Source: Micrasema longulum
Lineage: Eukaryota > Arthropoda > Insecta > Trichoptera > Brachycentridae
DNA: 64,000 bases
NCBI GenBank assembly: GCA_022494885.1
Contig: JAGVSM010004543.1
Coordinates: forward strand, 46,032 to 110,031
Reading direction: 5' to 3'
Below, piece after piece: positions 31,641-42,098 of the stretch. Below the pieces are notes generated by a model that saw only the letters and a list, made by a program, of their open reading frames with translations, was not told the DNA's origin and ran no database searches. How positions within the stretch are numbered: the stretch's first letter is position 1; every line of letters starts with the position of its first letter. The translations under genes and the position numbers were made by a program.

Positions 31641-32215
31641 TAAAAAAAATAAAGGAGAATTAAAGAAAAATAAATTGGAAAAAACCCTGCAATAATAAAT
31701 ACACAGATTCATATTTAAAAGTAATTACAATGCAAATTAATATCGCTTTCGCAATTCTTGACATGAGTACGGCCCATTGTTTTGCTGCGACCTGTAGCTA
31801 ACTTAATACTTAATAGCCATAGAATGGTTTTTCTATATTTGGGCTCATCTATAGCATGCGTATTATTACTCTGAGGGTAATACCAATAATTGTCAAAAAA
31901 AAAACTACGATTGTTTTAATACAGCTATATTTTTCATTGGGGTTACGCCGTGTTACAGCCGCATTTTCAACAATATAATTAAACCCAGTAGTGTAAGGGT
32001 TAATTTTTTGGATTCAATAAAATTATTAAGGTCGGGTGGGAATAAATAATTTGTAAGTGTAGAAAAGAGGGTTTGTCCTTTAGCGAACACTGAGAAAATA
32101 ATGTATGGATGGGATGGTATGATCAATCATTCCGCGCTCCGTTCTTCCTACATCACTCACTTACCCCCACTCTCCCCTGCCCCTTGGCATGCTCTAACCC
32201 GCCACCCACTATCAG
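31641..32215. other. Unassigned stretch
   Basis: No gene or known repeat. A C-rich patch at 32158-32210 is unusual for the window. An open plus-strand frame from 32109 runs through unrelated repeats and is regarded as chance. Confidence 0.35.
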
Positions 32216-32345
32216 TAAACGATATTTTTATGGGTTTAAAACTACCCCTTTACCAAATCGGGTCAAACCGTTGATTGTATTTATATTTTGGCACCACGAC
32301 AAGCCGAGTGCGAGGAGTCCAATTATTATTATAGATATGTTATTT
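32216..32345 (+). repeat. Possible RTE-type LINE 3' end
   Basis: CAAATCGGGTCAAACCGTTG and CGACAAGCCGAGTGCGAGG followed by TCCAATTATTATTATAGAT. The AAATCGG-TCA-CCGTT phrase and the (ATT)n-ATAGAT end are typical of RTE-like 3' termini in insects. No coding part attached. Confidence 0.4.
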
Positions 32346-32434
32346 GAGACCATTTTCTTAAAATCTATATGTACACTTTACAATGGTGATTTGGTAAAGC
32401 AAATAATTAAATTTTCTATAAAATTTAAGAAAAA

Positions 32435-32600
32435 CAATTTATCAACATATTACAACAGAGATGAAGAACATTTAAGAGAAGATAATATAGAAATCAAGGC
32501 ATCTACAAGGCTTAAGACTTGTCAATGGCTGGATGTTCAAATATGGTCAGAATGGTGAATGTTACACAGTGTGTAAAGTGGCCACTTTAACCATAGGATT
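32435..32600 (+). repeat. Family R repeat, rearranged copy
   Basis: Starts CATATTACAACAGAGATGAA and GAAGATAATATAGAAATCAA, proceeds to CTTGTCAATGGCTGGATGTT, then switches to minus-orientation sequence (ATATGGTCAGAATGGTGAAT, GTTACACAGTGTGTAAAGTG). So it is a foldback with an internal deletion. Confidence 0.75.
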
Positions 32601-32935
32601 GCGTGGCCAGCAACCGACAATGTTTAACAACCGCAAGGCAACTCAAGAAATCTCTTCTGCTCTCCACTGGTTAAGCACGCGTTACTTAAATCTTTAAAGA
32701 CTGTGGTAAATAATTCATTTGCGCGCGGTGACGTGACATCGTATTACAACAAACAAAAGATGAAATATTCGAAAGTTTAGACATTAGAAATAAAAACATG
32801 AAGACATATGGTTTAATAATTCCTTTTCGATTATCCATAAAAATAAACGTATAATTTAGCCCTGTTATAGCAAAACAAATTAAAAATCATACGCCGCTCA
32901 TTTCACATGTGTGCGTTCCCCATTACTGTCAAAAA
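32601..32935. other. Unassigned stretch
   Basis: Nothing recognised. It lies between a family R copy and a LINE fragment. Confidence 0.4.
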
Positions 32936-32939
32936 CCGA

Positions 32940-33590
32940 CTAAAATATTACATATAAACTTAAAAGACTAACCTATATATTGAAAACAATTCGAAATTTA
33001 ATTAATGTAAAAGAAACTTTTAAAGATTTATTTTGCATTGTGCCAATCAATTTTGGAGTACGGTATAATCGGATGGGGTTGTGCGATTGACACAGTTTTA
33101 AATAGTGTATTTGTTGCACAAAAATTCACAATTAAAATAATATTTACAGTCCCGGTACAGACATCTTCCGAAGAAATATTCCACAAATCACATTTTATGA
33201 CTCCAAAGCAATTATACGCTAAAACAATACTCACTTACAGATTCGAAAACTACTCTTACTCAAATGAAAGACCCCTACAATACATCACATACAAATAATA
33301 TAATCACTAGATCCTCAACACAAAGACAACTTAAACAAATACAAGTTAATACCACTTTCGGACAAAGAGATTTTGATTATTATTCAATTAAAATCTAAAA
33401 CCTACTTCCACTATCTATTATAACAATTAGTAACGAGAAAATGTTCAAAAGGGCTATAAAAAATGAATAGTGTAAAATGGATTGTCTCATTCGCCTAAAC
33501 CAATACTGAATCAACTGCTCCACAAATGTAAAGCTTATGTTTTGTTTTTGTTCTTTCATTGTGCGTTTTGTAAAATAAATAATAAAGCCG
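32940..33590 (+). mobile_element. LINE RT C-terminal fragment with tail
   Basis: The plus strand encodes QSILEYGIIGWGCAIDTVLN, SVFVAQKFTIKIIFTVPVQT and FMTPKQLYAKTILTYRFENY, preceded in another frame by LTYILKTIRNLINVKETFKD. The S-LEYGII-WG, VF--QK--I--I, T-L-LY pattern is a Jockey/CR1-like thumb and C-terminal region. The 3' UTR ends in GTAAAATAAATAATAAAG near 33570-33588. Frame changes show decay. Confidence 0.7.
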
Positions 33591-33721
33591 GACATAAATT
33601 AATTATAAATATAAATACGTGGTGTTTAAAACTGTCTAAACATTTTGTTAATTATCTATATTTATTAAGTTATTCTTCTTTGTTAATTCTCAAATGTAAT
33701 TTTTTTTTTTTTTTAAAGTAT

Positions 33722-33785
33722 ATTGTTAAGTGTCCTCGGCACGAGCAACTCCGGTGAGGTCACATTATTTTTTATTATTTATTAT
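33722..33785 (+). repeat. Dispersed repeat family K (copy 2)
   Basis: GTTAAGTGTCCTCGGCACG and CTCCGGTGAGGTCACATTAT match 14770-14825. It is preceded by a T-rich run. Class unknown; possibly a Penelope-like terminus because CGAAGA-like boxes follow copy 1. Confidence 0.35.
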
Positions 33786-33789
33786 AGTT

Positions 33790-34685
33790 TTATAATAGAA
33801 AAAATATGAATAAACGTATTAAAACGTAAATGAAATAAACGTATTTCACACAAACACCGGCCACAGAACAGCGCCTCTGTCTTCCTTGTTATGAGTTCTA
33901 TCTTCGCGCTCTCTTTTATACGGATTTATTGATGTATTAGCGGGCATTCATTCTTCGCGTAGCAAAACAATTATTTTTTTTATTAAAACCCAGCATTGTT
34001 ACACACATTTTACTTCCCAAATCCTGTGTGAAAAACGTCCATTTGAAGATTATAAAAAATACAACTTCACCATTTTAAAAAATAAGAGAGATATATCAAG
34101 CCTTGTATCGTATGCAGACAAGTATGACACCACAGCCACACAAGAGTTAATTGCATTAAATCGTTCCTTTACCGGGGCTTAACTCATTAATCAAAATCGC
34201 AAATATATTTTGATGTTAAGTTTAATACAAAAAGTCTAATTCGTGTTTCTTAACCTAGATAATAAATGAACGCCAATCTTATATAATACATGTATGTTTT
34301 TCATCAGTCATATTTTTCATTTTATAAAACACGCAAGCTCACTTTCTCGCGTATCAATTAACTAAAACGTATGGCAAGTTCTGTATTCAATTTATTCACA
34401 CATAAAGACTGCAACTACATATGTACACAATCGGGCTCTCCGGCATGTTGTGTTGCAAAAAATATTCAAAAATACGAATACACAGCGGGTTATTATTTAA
34501 ACCAATATATTTCAAGTAGAGACTGGACGATTCACAAACTAAAATAAAACCTTGTCCGTAAACATTGGTCCCGAGAACAGTATGATTCATGCGTAGAATG
34601 AGTGTTATCTCGGTCGTAGAATAAATAATACTGCAATTTCACATACCAAAGACTTGAGAGGAAACGCGGTCTGGTCTCTGTATTT
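33790..34685. other. Unassigned stretch
   Basis: No gene or known repeat recognised; AT-rich with a mixed patch near 33860-33960. Confidence 0.4.
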
Positions 34686-34689
34686 TATT

Positions 34690-35436
34690 TGTTCGAAATA
34701 ATCCCAATCACCAAACGTTCTGGTATGAGGGGATATAACATATTATGACACAATAGTTTTAGTAAAAAGTCGAGTAAAAAAACATCAAATATTACTCGTC
34801 ACACGGGCTGTAAGAGCTGTTTTATTTGGTGTTTTTTTTAATACGTACATGTTTTGTATATTTTTTAGGTCATTAGAAAGTGAGTTATAAAATTTTGTTG
34901 CTGTGTACACAAAACTGTTTCTTTTTCGGTTAGTCCTAGGTTGTTCGCAAGTTCAATCATTTGACGCTCTTGTATTTATTTTATGTATATGGTAGTTGAA
35001 ATTAAATTTAATATTTGCTAAAGTATCATCTTTACATTTTCTGTGTAAATTAATTCATCTAAATTGGGCATTTTTGTTATTCTATATAAATCTGTGGTTC
35101 AAGTATATTTATCAAAATTAAATGTTACTTGTGCTTTACTCATTGTTTTTTGTATTGATTCTTGCATTGATTTACTACATTGCGACCATATTATTAATCC
35201 ATATACAAAGGGTGGAAGTATCAAAGCATTGTATATCATTAATTTTGTACTTTTATCAGAGACTTCTGTTCTCCTCGTTATTCCAATAATTGGACCCAGT
35301 TTTTTTATAACTGCTTTGATATGTTTTGTCTACGCCAATTAGTAATCCACTTCCAAACCCAAGTACTTTACATTTGCTGTTTGTTTAATTTGCTCCTCTT
35401 TAATTATTAGGTTATGTTTTATGGGGCGTTTGTTTT
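34690..35436 (-). mobile_element. LINE family C (copy 1), 3' part, interrupted
   Basis: On the minus strand the piece encodes KYLGLEVD, TKHIKAVIKK, a block with VYGLIIWSQ and, further on, YRITKMPNLDELIYTENVK, with several stops. The 3' UTR contains the GGTATGAGGGGATATAACAT segment (plus view near 34722-34741), also present at 56.4 kb, and an ACACGGGCTGTAAGAGCTG segment shared with 56.09 kb. The coding part resumes at 36329 after a nested family B insertion. Jockey-like by layout. Confidence 0.75.
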
Positions 35437-36319
35437 ATGTTTTATTATTTATTTATTATATATATACGGCCTAAGCCAATTACAACAGTTACATTAAGAA
35501 ACATAAATGCAAGAAACTGAACAAAAATAACATAAAACTATTTAGCAAAGACAAACAAGGGCAAAACAAAAATTATATACAATATATTTAAAAAAAACAA
35601 AAGATCAAAAACTTTGAGCTAAACCATGCCAATCCAACTTCATCCCACACTGTTTAGTCGCGAAGGGATCTACGAAAAGCCGGAAGATCTATCCCAAAAA
35701 ATTCCAAGTCGTGTGATGAATTGACTAATCTACACATTCTGGACATTGGGGCATAAAAACCAAAGTTGCTCTTAGAAGATTTTATAAATAGCAGATTTTG
35801 ACTTCTGGTGACACGGTTGAGGAACATGAAAAGAAATTGATTGCAACAGAGATGGGACATCACTTAAAGCATTAAGTATTTTGAAAATGCATATAAGGTC
35901 CATCTCAGTTCTACGTCTCTCCAATGAAGACAGATTAAGAGATCGCTCTATTTCAAAATAAGAATAATTACCCCTTTGTAATCCGAGCAACCATGCCACT
36001 TTTCTTAGAAAACGGTGTTGGACAGACTCGATATGGTCAATATGAGTCCTGTAGAATGGAGACCAAATAGGAGAAGCGTATTCTAGATGGGGTCGAACTA
36101 GTGAGCAATAAAGAGTTTTGATGGTATTAATATTTTTAAAGTCCGCCGTCACTCTATTAATAAAACCGAGAAGTTTGAGAGATTTGTTTACAATATTATC
36201 AATGTGTTCACGATAGGAAAGTTTACTATCTAAATGCCAAAATCCTTTATTGACGAAACCATTGAAAGGGAAGTATTTTTTAGTTTGTAGTTGAATTGTA
36301 TAGGTTTTTTATCATTTTT
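35437..36319 (-). mobile_element. Jockey-like LINE family B (copy 2), nested, with target-site duplication
   Basis: 883 bp, 5'-truncated. Encodes in broken frames NYKLKNTSLS, SIKDFGI, SYREHIDNIVNKSLKLLGF, IKTLYCSLVRPHLEYASPIW, HIESVQHRFLRKVAWLLGLQ, LNLSSLERRRTEMDLICIFK. GTTTGTTTT occurs at both boundaries (35428-35436 and 36320-36328), a 9-bp direct repeat in keeping with LINE insertion. The sequence to the left and right together forms family C. Sequence is almost identical to copy 1 at 18.6-19.4 kb; a single-base insertion near 35820 shifts the C-terminal frame. Confidence 0.92.
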
Positions 36320-36328
36320 GTTTGTTTT

Positions 36329-36535
36329 TTTTTTTTTTTAATTATTATCAGTCTTATTTGTATTTATTGTTGATGAGTTATTATCTAACCAGTACATAAA
36401 TTTATTCAGATCCTCATTGATGTTGTTTTGCGGTTGGGTTTCATTATCACCCCTAAATATCAATAGAGAATCATCTGCATATACGAAATACCTCCCTGAT
36501 ACATTTGAATGTCTAAGTTATTTTACACTAGAGCA
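36329..36535 (-). mobile_element. LINE family C (copy 1), RT motif C part
   Basis: The minus strand encodes SGRYFVYADDSLLIFRG and then NINEDLNKFMYWLDNNSSTI. YADD is the RT catalytic motif C (codons near 36474-36485). The same KFMYLLDNNS-TINTN sequence occurs at 53.1 kb. Upstream RT is missing. Confidence 0.8.
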
Positions 36536-36756
36536 GTTATTTTACACACTATAGATATTTACCACTAGGGGGGGAACTATAACTTAATTATTTGAAAAAA
36601 TGTTTCTTGTGGGAGATACGACCATCCAAAAACTCATAAAAGCGACCTTTCCGTCTTCAGGCGTACGGTATAAAAATATGGTCAATAATTTTAAAAAACC
36701 AAAGACTACCGACACAGAAGATCTTAGTTAGGCCAAAGCTAGAACACGTTGTTTGA

Positions 36757-38290
36757 ATGAACCTTTCCGAAACTTTTAGATGTAGATTCTGCAGGGCAGA
36801 TGAGGAAACACCTATATATATTATATGTAAATTAAATAATACAAATATTAAATCTGTCGAAACAGTCCGTGATTTAGGTATCCTCTTAGATGAAAAATTA
36901 ACTTTTAATCGTCACATCGATGGTATTACTGAAAGATCTTTTAGAACACTAGGATTTATACTACGCACAGGCAAACCGTTTCAAAATACCGATACTCTTA
37001 AAAAATTCTATTTTTCTTATGTTCGTAGTTTACTAGAATTTTCTTCACCTGTCTGGTCTCCTTATTATAAAATTCATTCCTGCAAAATTGAAAGAATTCA
37101 AAAAATGTTTATAAAAAATTTAAACCGTAGATTACATCTCAATTTTCCAGATTATCGCCAAGCGTGCGTTTTTCATAATATCCAAACTCTCGCTGATAGA
37201 CGAACCACAGCTGATATAGTGTTACTCACCAACATAATATCTGATAAAATAGATTCCCCCGAATTGGTTAACCGCATTCATCTTAAGGTACCACAGAGAC
37301 AAACGCGTTATACACAACTTTTCCACATACCTAAATGCAGAACAAATTCGTCAAAAAACGCTACGATTAACCGTATTATGGATACGTATAACAGGAAATT
37401 CAACGAAATAGATATATTTACCAAAAATATTAAATTTATCAAAACTGCCATAGGTAATAAATTGTCTTTGTCCGCATCCTCCTCTCCGTTGCTCTCTATC
37501 CCTGAACATATATAAGTTTTATAGTGAGAAGATCTTTTAATATAATTATGTATCCCCGTACTGCGGGCCAACTGTTTGTGACACCTGATTTTTATAATCC
37601 GAATCATTTCTATTAAACTTATATGTTATTCTTATTTATATATTATGTAGGTGCATATAATATGCATTTGTGTGTTCGTTTTGAATCAACGTTCGCGTAT
37701 TGTCAATCCTTATTTTATTGTTGTCATTATTTCGTATTTACTGCATTTTGTGATTACCTACTGTATTGTATAGGACTCGTCCCACATTATTCATTCGATG
37801 TGTATCAGTTAAATTTAAAAAATAAAATGCTTTTTTTTCTTCAGAATACGGTTTTGAAATTTAACATACTTAAAAAAAAAAAAAAACAATTTATATCATT
37901 TCGTCATTTGAATTTTAACAAAAAGGTTTCTAACTTTTTACTAAGCTCTTTATTGTACCATTTTTAATACAATTTACAAGTTTTAAGCAAATATATTATT
38001 TTCATACTTACGTACCCATACAAACGCACCCTCTCCCTCTTTCATTCCCACACGCACATGTATCCTCTCCCTCATTCATTCACGCATACACACATTCACA
38101 TGCACATGAATACAAACGTCACACAAATACAATTACTAAACTTCTTTTCTTATATATTATGTGTCATTATATTTACAGTGGATTTTTTTAATTGGCTTTA
38201 GTATTGTTAAGATTTTTCTAATTATTTTGTTTATGTAATAGCTGTAAAAATCCCAAATAAAATGAAATAAATAAAATAAATAAATAAATA
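36757..38290 (+). mobile_element. Jockey-like LINE (family G) C terminus with chimeric N-terminal segment
   Basis: Plus-strand open frame 36757-37515 (252 codons). Codons 1-24 encode FRCRFCRADEETPIYIIC, a Cys-rich piece like the post-RNase H end of other LINE proteins. From about codon 28 the frame is a Jockey-like RT C terminus: VETVRDLGILLDEKLTFNRH, TDTLKKFYFSYVRSLLEFSS, RIQKMFIKNLNRRL, LVNRIHLKVPQRQTRYTQLF and HIPKCRTNSSKN. The 3' UTR (37516-38290) has a CA/CT-rich part (CACCCTCTCCCTCTTTC near 38026) and ends in an AAATAAAATAAATAAATAAA tail. The frame has no stop for 252 codons, so the copy is fairly young, but the catalytic RT core is absent. Confidence 0.85.
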
Positions 38291-38299
38291 ATATGTGAA

Positions 38300-38630
38300 T
38301 GTGATGATTCACATCATAAAAGGAGCCTTATCCTCGAGGGACTACTGGTTAAACCTGAAGATGTTAAAGAGCTCGCCCCCTACCTTACAGCCCGATTTCT
38401 ACGGATCTGGGCTTCAAGGGGGAGATTTAGCAAAGTGTAAACTTTGGCCTTCCACACAGTAGCTAGGCTATTTATAGACGTGAGCTTGGAGGGCAAGAAC
38501 TATTCACGGGGACCCATAACAACATATCTTCACAGGTCAAAGTGACATCAGGAGCTTGCATCGCACTGACCCCAACCACTTAGAATGAGAATAATAGTTA
38601 AGCAAAATCAGTCCGACGTGCAGTTATCTT
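38300..38630. other. Unassigned stretch, GC-richer
   Basis: Less AT-rich than its surroundings. One plus-strand frame (near 38325-38435) encodes LVKPEDVKELAPYLTARFLR but stops soon after; no domain was recognised. It might be a decayed coding repeat. Confidence 0.3.
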
Positions 38631-38639
38631 TTTAACAAA

Positions 38640-38823
38640 GTATCTTTCATTCTTCTATCTGTTGAGCTAAGTGAAGTTAAAGAGCTGAAACCTTTATAGT
38701 TGTAAAGACATTCATCTGAAAATGTTCTCCATCTCAGTTGTAATTTGTTAATCGTAATGACTCCTTAGGGGGTGAAGTCCAGTCTCTTGTCTACAAACAT
38801 TTGGAAAAAACTCAAAACATTGT
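38640..38823 (+). repeat. Family R repeat with right terminus
   Basis: Plus orientation: CATTCTTCTATCTGTTGAGC, AAGTTAAAGAGCTGAAACCT, then ATGTTCTCCATCTCAGTTGT in minus orientation and the terminal block CTTAGGGGGTGAAGTCCAG, TTGTCTACAAACATTTGG, ending CTCAAAACATTGT. Another foldback form. Confidence 0.75.
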
Positions 38824-39239
38824 AATAAAAATATATTTTTTTTTCATTTTCAATTTAAGAGAATAAAATTAAATTCATCGTTAAAAATGAACTCACGAAT
38901 AACAGTTTTATTATTTGAGACAGTAAAAAGTTTTCAAGGGGAAAGACCAATATTCGAATACGCCAAGCGACAGATGTTTTCATTTTGCCGTTATTCCGAT
39001 CAAATTAATTCATAACAAAACTATAACAAAACAGCATCTGGACCATTTCTTCTTAAATCAAATCAAATCAAGTGTCCTCGAGGGTTTTGAGAATTTAAAT
39101 CATATTCAAGCACTGAAGAATAATTAAAATATTCTAAGGGCAGATTGGACCATAAACTTTAAGCTAAAAAGTTTTAAGTTGAATGATTTTGGCTTTTTGG
39201 TAAAATTGGACAAAATGGGTTGCTCTTTAAAAAAAAACA

Positions 39240-39400
39240 TCATTTTCCTATCCCCGCCCTGTAGTGCATTGGGCCCGAATTCGTACAACAATTGCAGCGC
39301 ATCTTGATCATTTTTGTAACCTAGAAGGTACGGTGATAAGGTTAACGGATCAGGTGCCAGTCCAGGAACGATGAAATATTGCGGTGAGAGTACTTCCTCC
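39240..39400 (-). repeat. tRNA-derived SINE family 2, 3' body
   Basis: Contains CCTGTAGTGCATTGGGCCC, CAATTGCAGCGCATCTTGAT and GGATCAGGTGCCAGTCCAGG, matching the body of the 46.7 kb copy in minus orientation, plus the start of the linker (GATGAAATATTGCGGTGAGA). No tRNA head. Confidence 0.6.
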
Positions 39401-39559
39401 GCATGCAGAAAACCCGTGGGTCTTCCTTACGGAAGTTGTCAGAGTTAAATACGCAAATTTAATCAAGTCACCGTATAAGTAGATATTTGACAATTTTAAC
39501 ACTAAGTAATAGAAAAACAACACTACTTCCGGAGACATTCATTGGGCTCCATTGACAAT

Positions 39560-39950
39560 ATACAAAATTTTCCAACCATTCTGCACATTCTCTCAAAAAC
39601 CTCAAAGATATAGAAAAGTATGGAATAATTGGAAATCTTCATAGTTGGTTCGAGAGTTATGTTACTGGTCGAGAGCAGAGGGTTGCTATTGGTGGGTTTT
39701 CATCAAACTCTTACAAATTAACGTCAGGAATACTTCAAGGATCCCATTTGGGACCGTTGTTGTTTTCGATATTCATTAATGGTATTGTTCATTTCATAAA
39801 ATTTTCAAAATATTTGCTTTTTGCAGACGACCTAAAACTATATCGCTGTGTTTCAAAAATGGATGGCTTCAAGCTTCTTCAAAGAGATCTTGCCTCTCTT
39901 TATGAGTGGTGATATTTTTTAATGAGAATAAATGTATTCATGTATCATTT
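39560..39950 (+). mobile_element. Jockey-like LINE RT core fragment
   Basis: The plus-strand frame 39589-39912 has no ATG start but encodes an RT core: LKDIEKYGIIGNLHSWFES, YVTGREQRVAIGGFSSNS, then motif B as SGILQGSHLGPLLFSIFING, then motif C as YLLFADDLKLY (FADD codons near 39821-39832), ending in DLASLYEW before a stop at 39910-39912. The thumb region and everything upstream of motif A are absent. Catalytic Asp pair of motif C is intact but the copy is only about 110 codons. Confidence 0.85.
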
Positions 39951-40109
39951 GTGATGGTGTTGTTTTCTCAAGCCTGAGTGTTCTGTGATGTAATTCTTCA
40001 CTGTAATTAGACCTCTTGACCTGTTATGGTGCAAAAGATTTTTAAAAAAAAACATGTATGAATTTTTTATTTCATAAGGCGCATAGTCGATTTATTCATT
40101 TGTTGCACG

Positions 40110-40430
40110 CTTTATCTGAAATTAATTACAACACCGCGTAGGTCAGGGAAGGCCAAGATGCTGCGCTCTGCCCTATACAAAGATGACAAGAACACGTGTA
40201 AAGTTAATTCCAGGGGCGCGTCAATGCGGCCCGCAGCCCAGTCCGGCCCAAGTTCCAGGGCCGCCCAACAATGGGCCGCACGACTGGACACCTCTAGGTG
40301 ACACTCCGGCGGACTCCCGCCAAGATGGGACAGAGGATAGGATCCTAGGACCCTCATTAAGAAGCATAACTTTGCACAAGTTTTGGGAGGTTTCACAAAT
40401 ATTACAGGCGAAGTGGTTCTGAAAGTTTAG
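40110..40430. other. GC-rich island of unknown type
   Basis: 40120-40380 is strongly GC-rich (for example GGCCCGCAGCCCAGTCCGG and CCAGGGCCGCCCAACAATGG) in very AT-rich surroundings. Frames are open on both strands (94 codons minus, 79 codons plus) with A/P/G-rich content and no recognised domain. The sharp change of composition suggests an inserted piece of different origin, or a CpG-rich repeat; I cannot name it. Confidence 0.35.
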
Positions 40431-40620
40431 TGCTAGTAAACAAAGATGCCACTAGAATATAACATCGTGGTGCTGTTTAGCAGGCTAGTATCTTTAATCT
40501 GACTAGTTATGTTTCAAATTATTATATTTATAGGAAAATAATAATTAATTATTTGTATAATCCACTCTTATATACATTGAATTAACTTAAAATTAGTGAT
40601 AGAAAAATAATATTTGATCT

Positions 40621-41062
40621 ACAATATTTTGAGTTTGTCCAAATTTTTGTAGACAAGGACCGGATTCAACTCCCTGGGGAGCTGTTTATATTAACATATT
40701 ACTGTTTATATTGACATATATTAACATATAACATATATTATGTTGATAAATTACCTGGTCCATGAAGAAGTATAGAAATTGAAAAAATAATATTTTCAGG
40801 CGTTGCCTAGTATGTAGGTGAAATAATTTAAATAGATGAATCTCACCCGCATAAATAAAGGTTTCAGCTCTTTAACTTCACAAACATCAACAGATTAAAG
40901 AATTGAAGGAATATAGATGTTCAAATATAGGCAGAATGGTGAATGTTACACAGTGTGTAAAGTGGCCACTTAAACCAGCCATTGACAGGTCATAAGCCCT
41001 GTAGATGCCTAGACTTCTATATTACCTTCTCTTAAATGTTCTTCGTCTCTGTTGTAATATGT
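40621..41062 (-). repeat. Family R repeat, complete 442-bp copy with 13-bp flanking direct repeats
   Basis: Starts ACAATATTTTGAGTTTGTCC and ends TCTCTGTTGTAATATGT. Contains the terminal block (CGGATTCAACTCCCTGGGGA), an AT-rich inner segment with ATATTAACATATTAC, then in minus orientation TTTTCAGGCGTTGCCTAGTA, AAAGGTTTCAGCTCTTTAAC, GTTACACAGTGTGTAAAGTG, CCTGTAGATGCCTAGACTTC. TAATATTTGATCT occurs at 40608-40620 and 41063-41075, a 13-bp direct repeat at exactly the element boundaries. No coding capacity. A 13-bp duplication without clean terminal inverted repeats does not fit mariner or hAT and is within the range of retroelements, including Penelope-like ones. Confidence 0.85.
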
Positions 41063-41077
41063 TAATATTTGATCTGA

Positions 41078-41812
41078 TTTTTTTTTTTGTGCAAAGTTAT
41101 AAATAATATTTTTGATATTCCTGACTTAGTTAAATGTATATATTTCAATGTGCCTAATAGGCCAATGTGGAGTCTTTTGGAGATATTTATTTTAGATACA
41201 TTCATATATCCGAGTCTAATTTTCACATTCATTATTTGTTCCCGAAAATCCACTTTCTCTGGAACAAACACACAAATGACTAAAACATAAATGGTTTTAT
41301 TATAACTTTATCAAATTTTAAGAGCTTCCCGTCAATACAGCCCACCGGCTGAATGTTCCTTGTCCGGGACGAGGTATAGTTCCATACTTCGTCCACTCCT
41401 CAACACACGTGGTGAACTTCATATGTACGTAGGTCCATACAAAACATTAGAAATAATAAATATTTATAGATGACGACCATGAAGTTTCGCATAAATAAAT
41501 TGTCTATGTTTTTATGAATGTATGTATGTGTATGCGCATGGGTGTATGTACGTGTGTGTGTATGTACATGTGTATATATGTGTATATATATATGTGTGTG
41601 TATATATGTGTATGTCTGTATGTATATGCATCAAAATGTGTATCCGAATAAGTTTATATTTTGTTTGTCTGTGCTCTATATTAATTTGTTAACTATTATA
41701 ATATATTAAAATGTAATTGCCTAGTTTGGAACGGGGTATGTACCCTTGTTAGCTGGGCAAAGTGAACATGGAATTGTATTTTGATAAAGAGTGTGAATAA
41801 ATAAATAAATAA
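41078..41812 (+). mobile_element. Jockey-like LINE C terminus with microsatellite 3' UTR
   Basis: The plus strand encodes CKVINNIFDIPDLVKCIYFN followed by VPNRP, the K-IN---D-PDL---I-FNVP signature of Jockey-like RT C termini, then decays. The 3' UTR has a TATG/TG-rich microsatellite (41515-41632) and ends AGTGTGAATAAATAAATAAA near 41790-41811. The extreme 5' edge of the fragment abuts the family R copy and its target duplication. Confidence 0.65.
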
Positions 41813-41954
41813 GAGTCTAGAAAATTGATGATGATTAATGTACTTTACCGGTTGCTGTAATATCGATACTTCTTCGGAAGAAAAAATGGAACAAACCTGA
41901 AAAAAAAAAACCAATTTAATAATTTTGACATCGAGAGAAAAAATCACATACAAG

Positions 41955-42098
41955 GGTACTAGTTCAGGGACTATGAAATATTCTAGAGTAAAAACACCTT
42001 TTAAATAAATATTTCATGTCATCCATGTCGGGAATCAAGCCCGAGACCTTTTCCATGGTAGGCAAACGCGCTGAATACTACATCGGGAGGCCGACGGC
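41955..42098 (-). repeat. tRNA-derived SINE family 2, head and linker
   Basis: Minus orientation. Linker GAAATATTCTAGAGTAAAAA and AATATTTCATGTCATCCATG, then a B-box complement with one substitution (GGGAATCAAGCCCGAGACC), and an A-box remnant near 42070-42095. The 3' body continues only as a short stub. Confidence 0.65.

Noticed and set aside
32109..32558. 149-codon plus-strand frame as a host gene
   Set aside because: It runs through a possible RTE 3' end and into a family R repeat, so it is composed of unrelated repeats; no domain.
35064..35342. Plus-strand membrane-protein-like frame (92 codons, hydrophobic)
   Set aside because: It is the antisense of the family C LINE coding region; AT-rich antisense frames look hydrophobic.
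40112..40422. GC-rich coding exon
   Set aside because: Frames are open on both strands because GC-rich DNA has few stops; content is A/P/G-rich without a domain.
40621..41062. Family R as a Tc1/mariner MITE with TA target site
   Set aside because: Several copies are preceded by TA before CAATATTTTGAG, which first suggested this, but the complete copy is flanked by a 13-bp direct repeat and lacks a matching inverted end.
41518..41709. Cys/Val/Tyr-rich small protein
   Set aside because: Translation of the TATG/TG microsatellite in a LINE 3' UTR.
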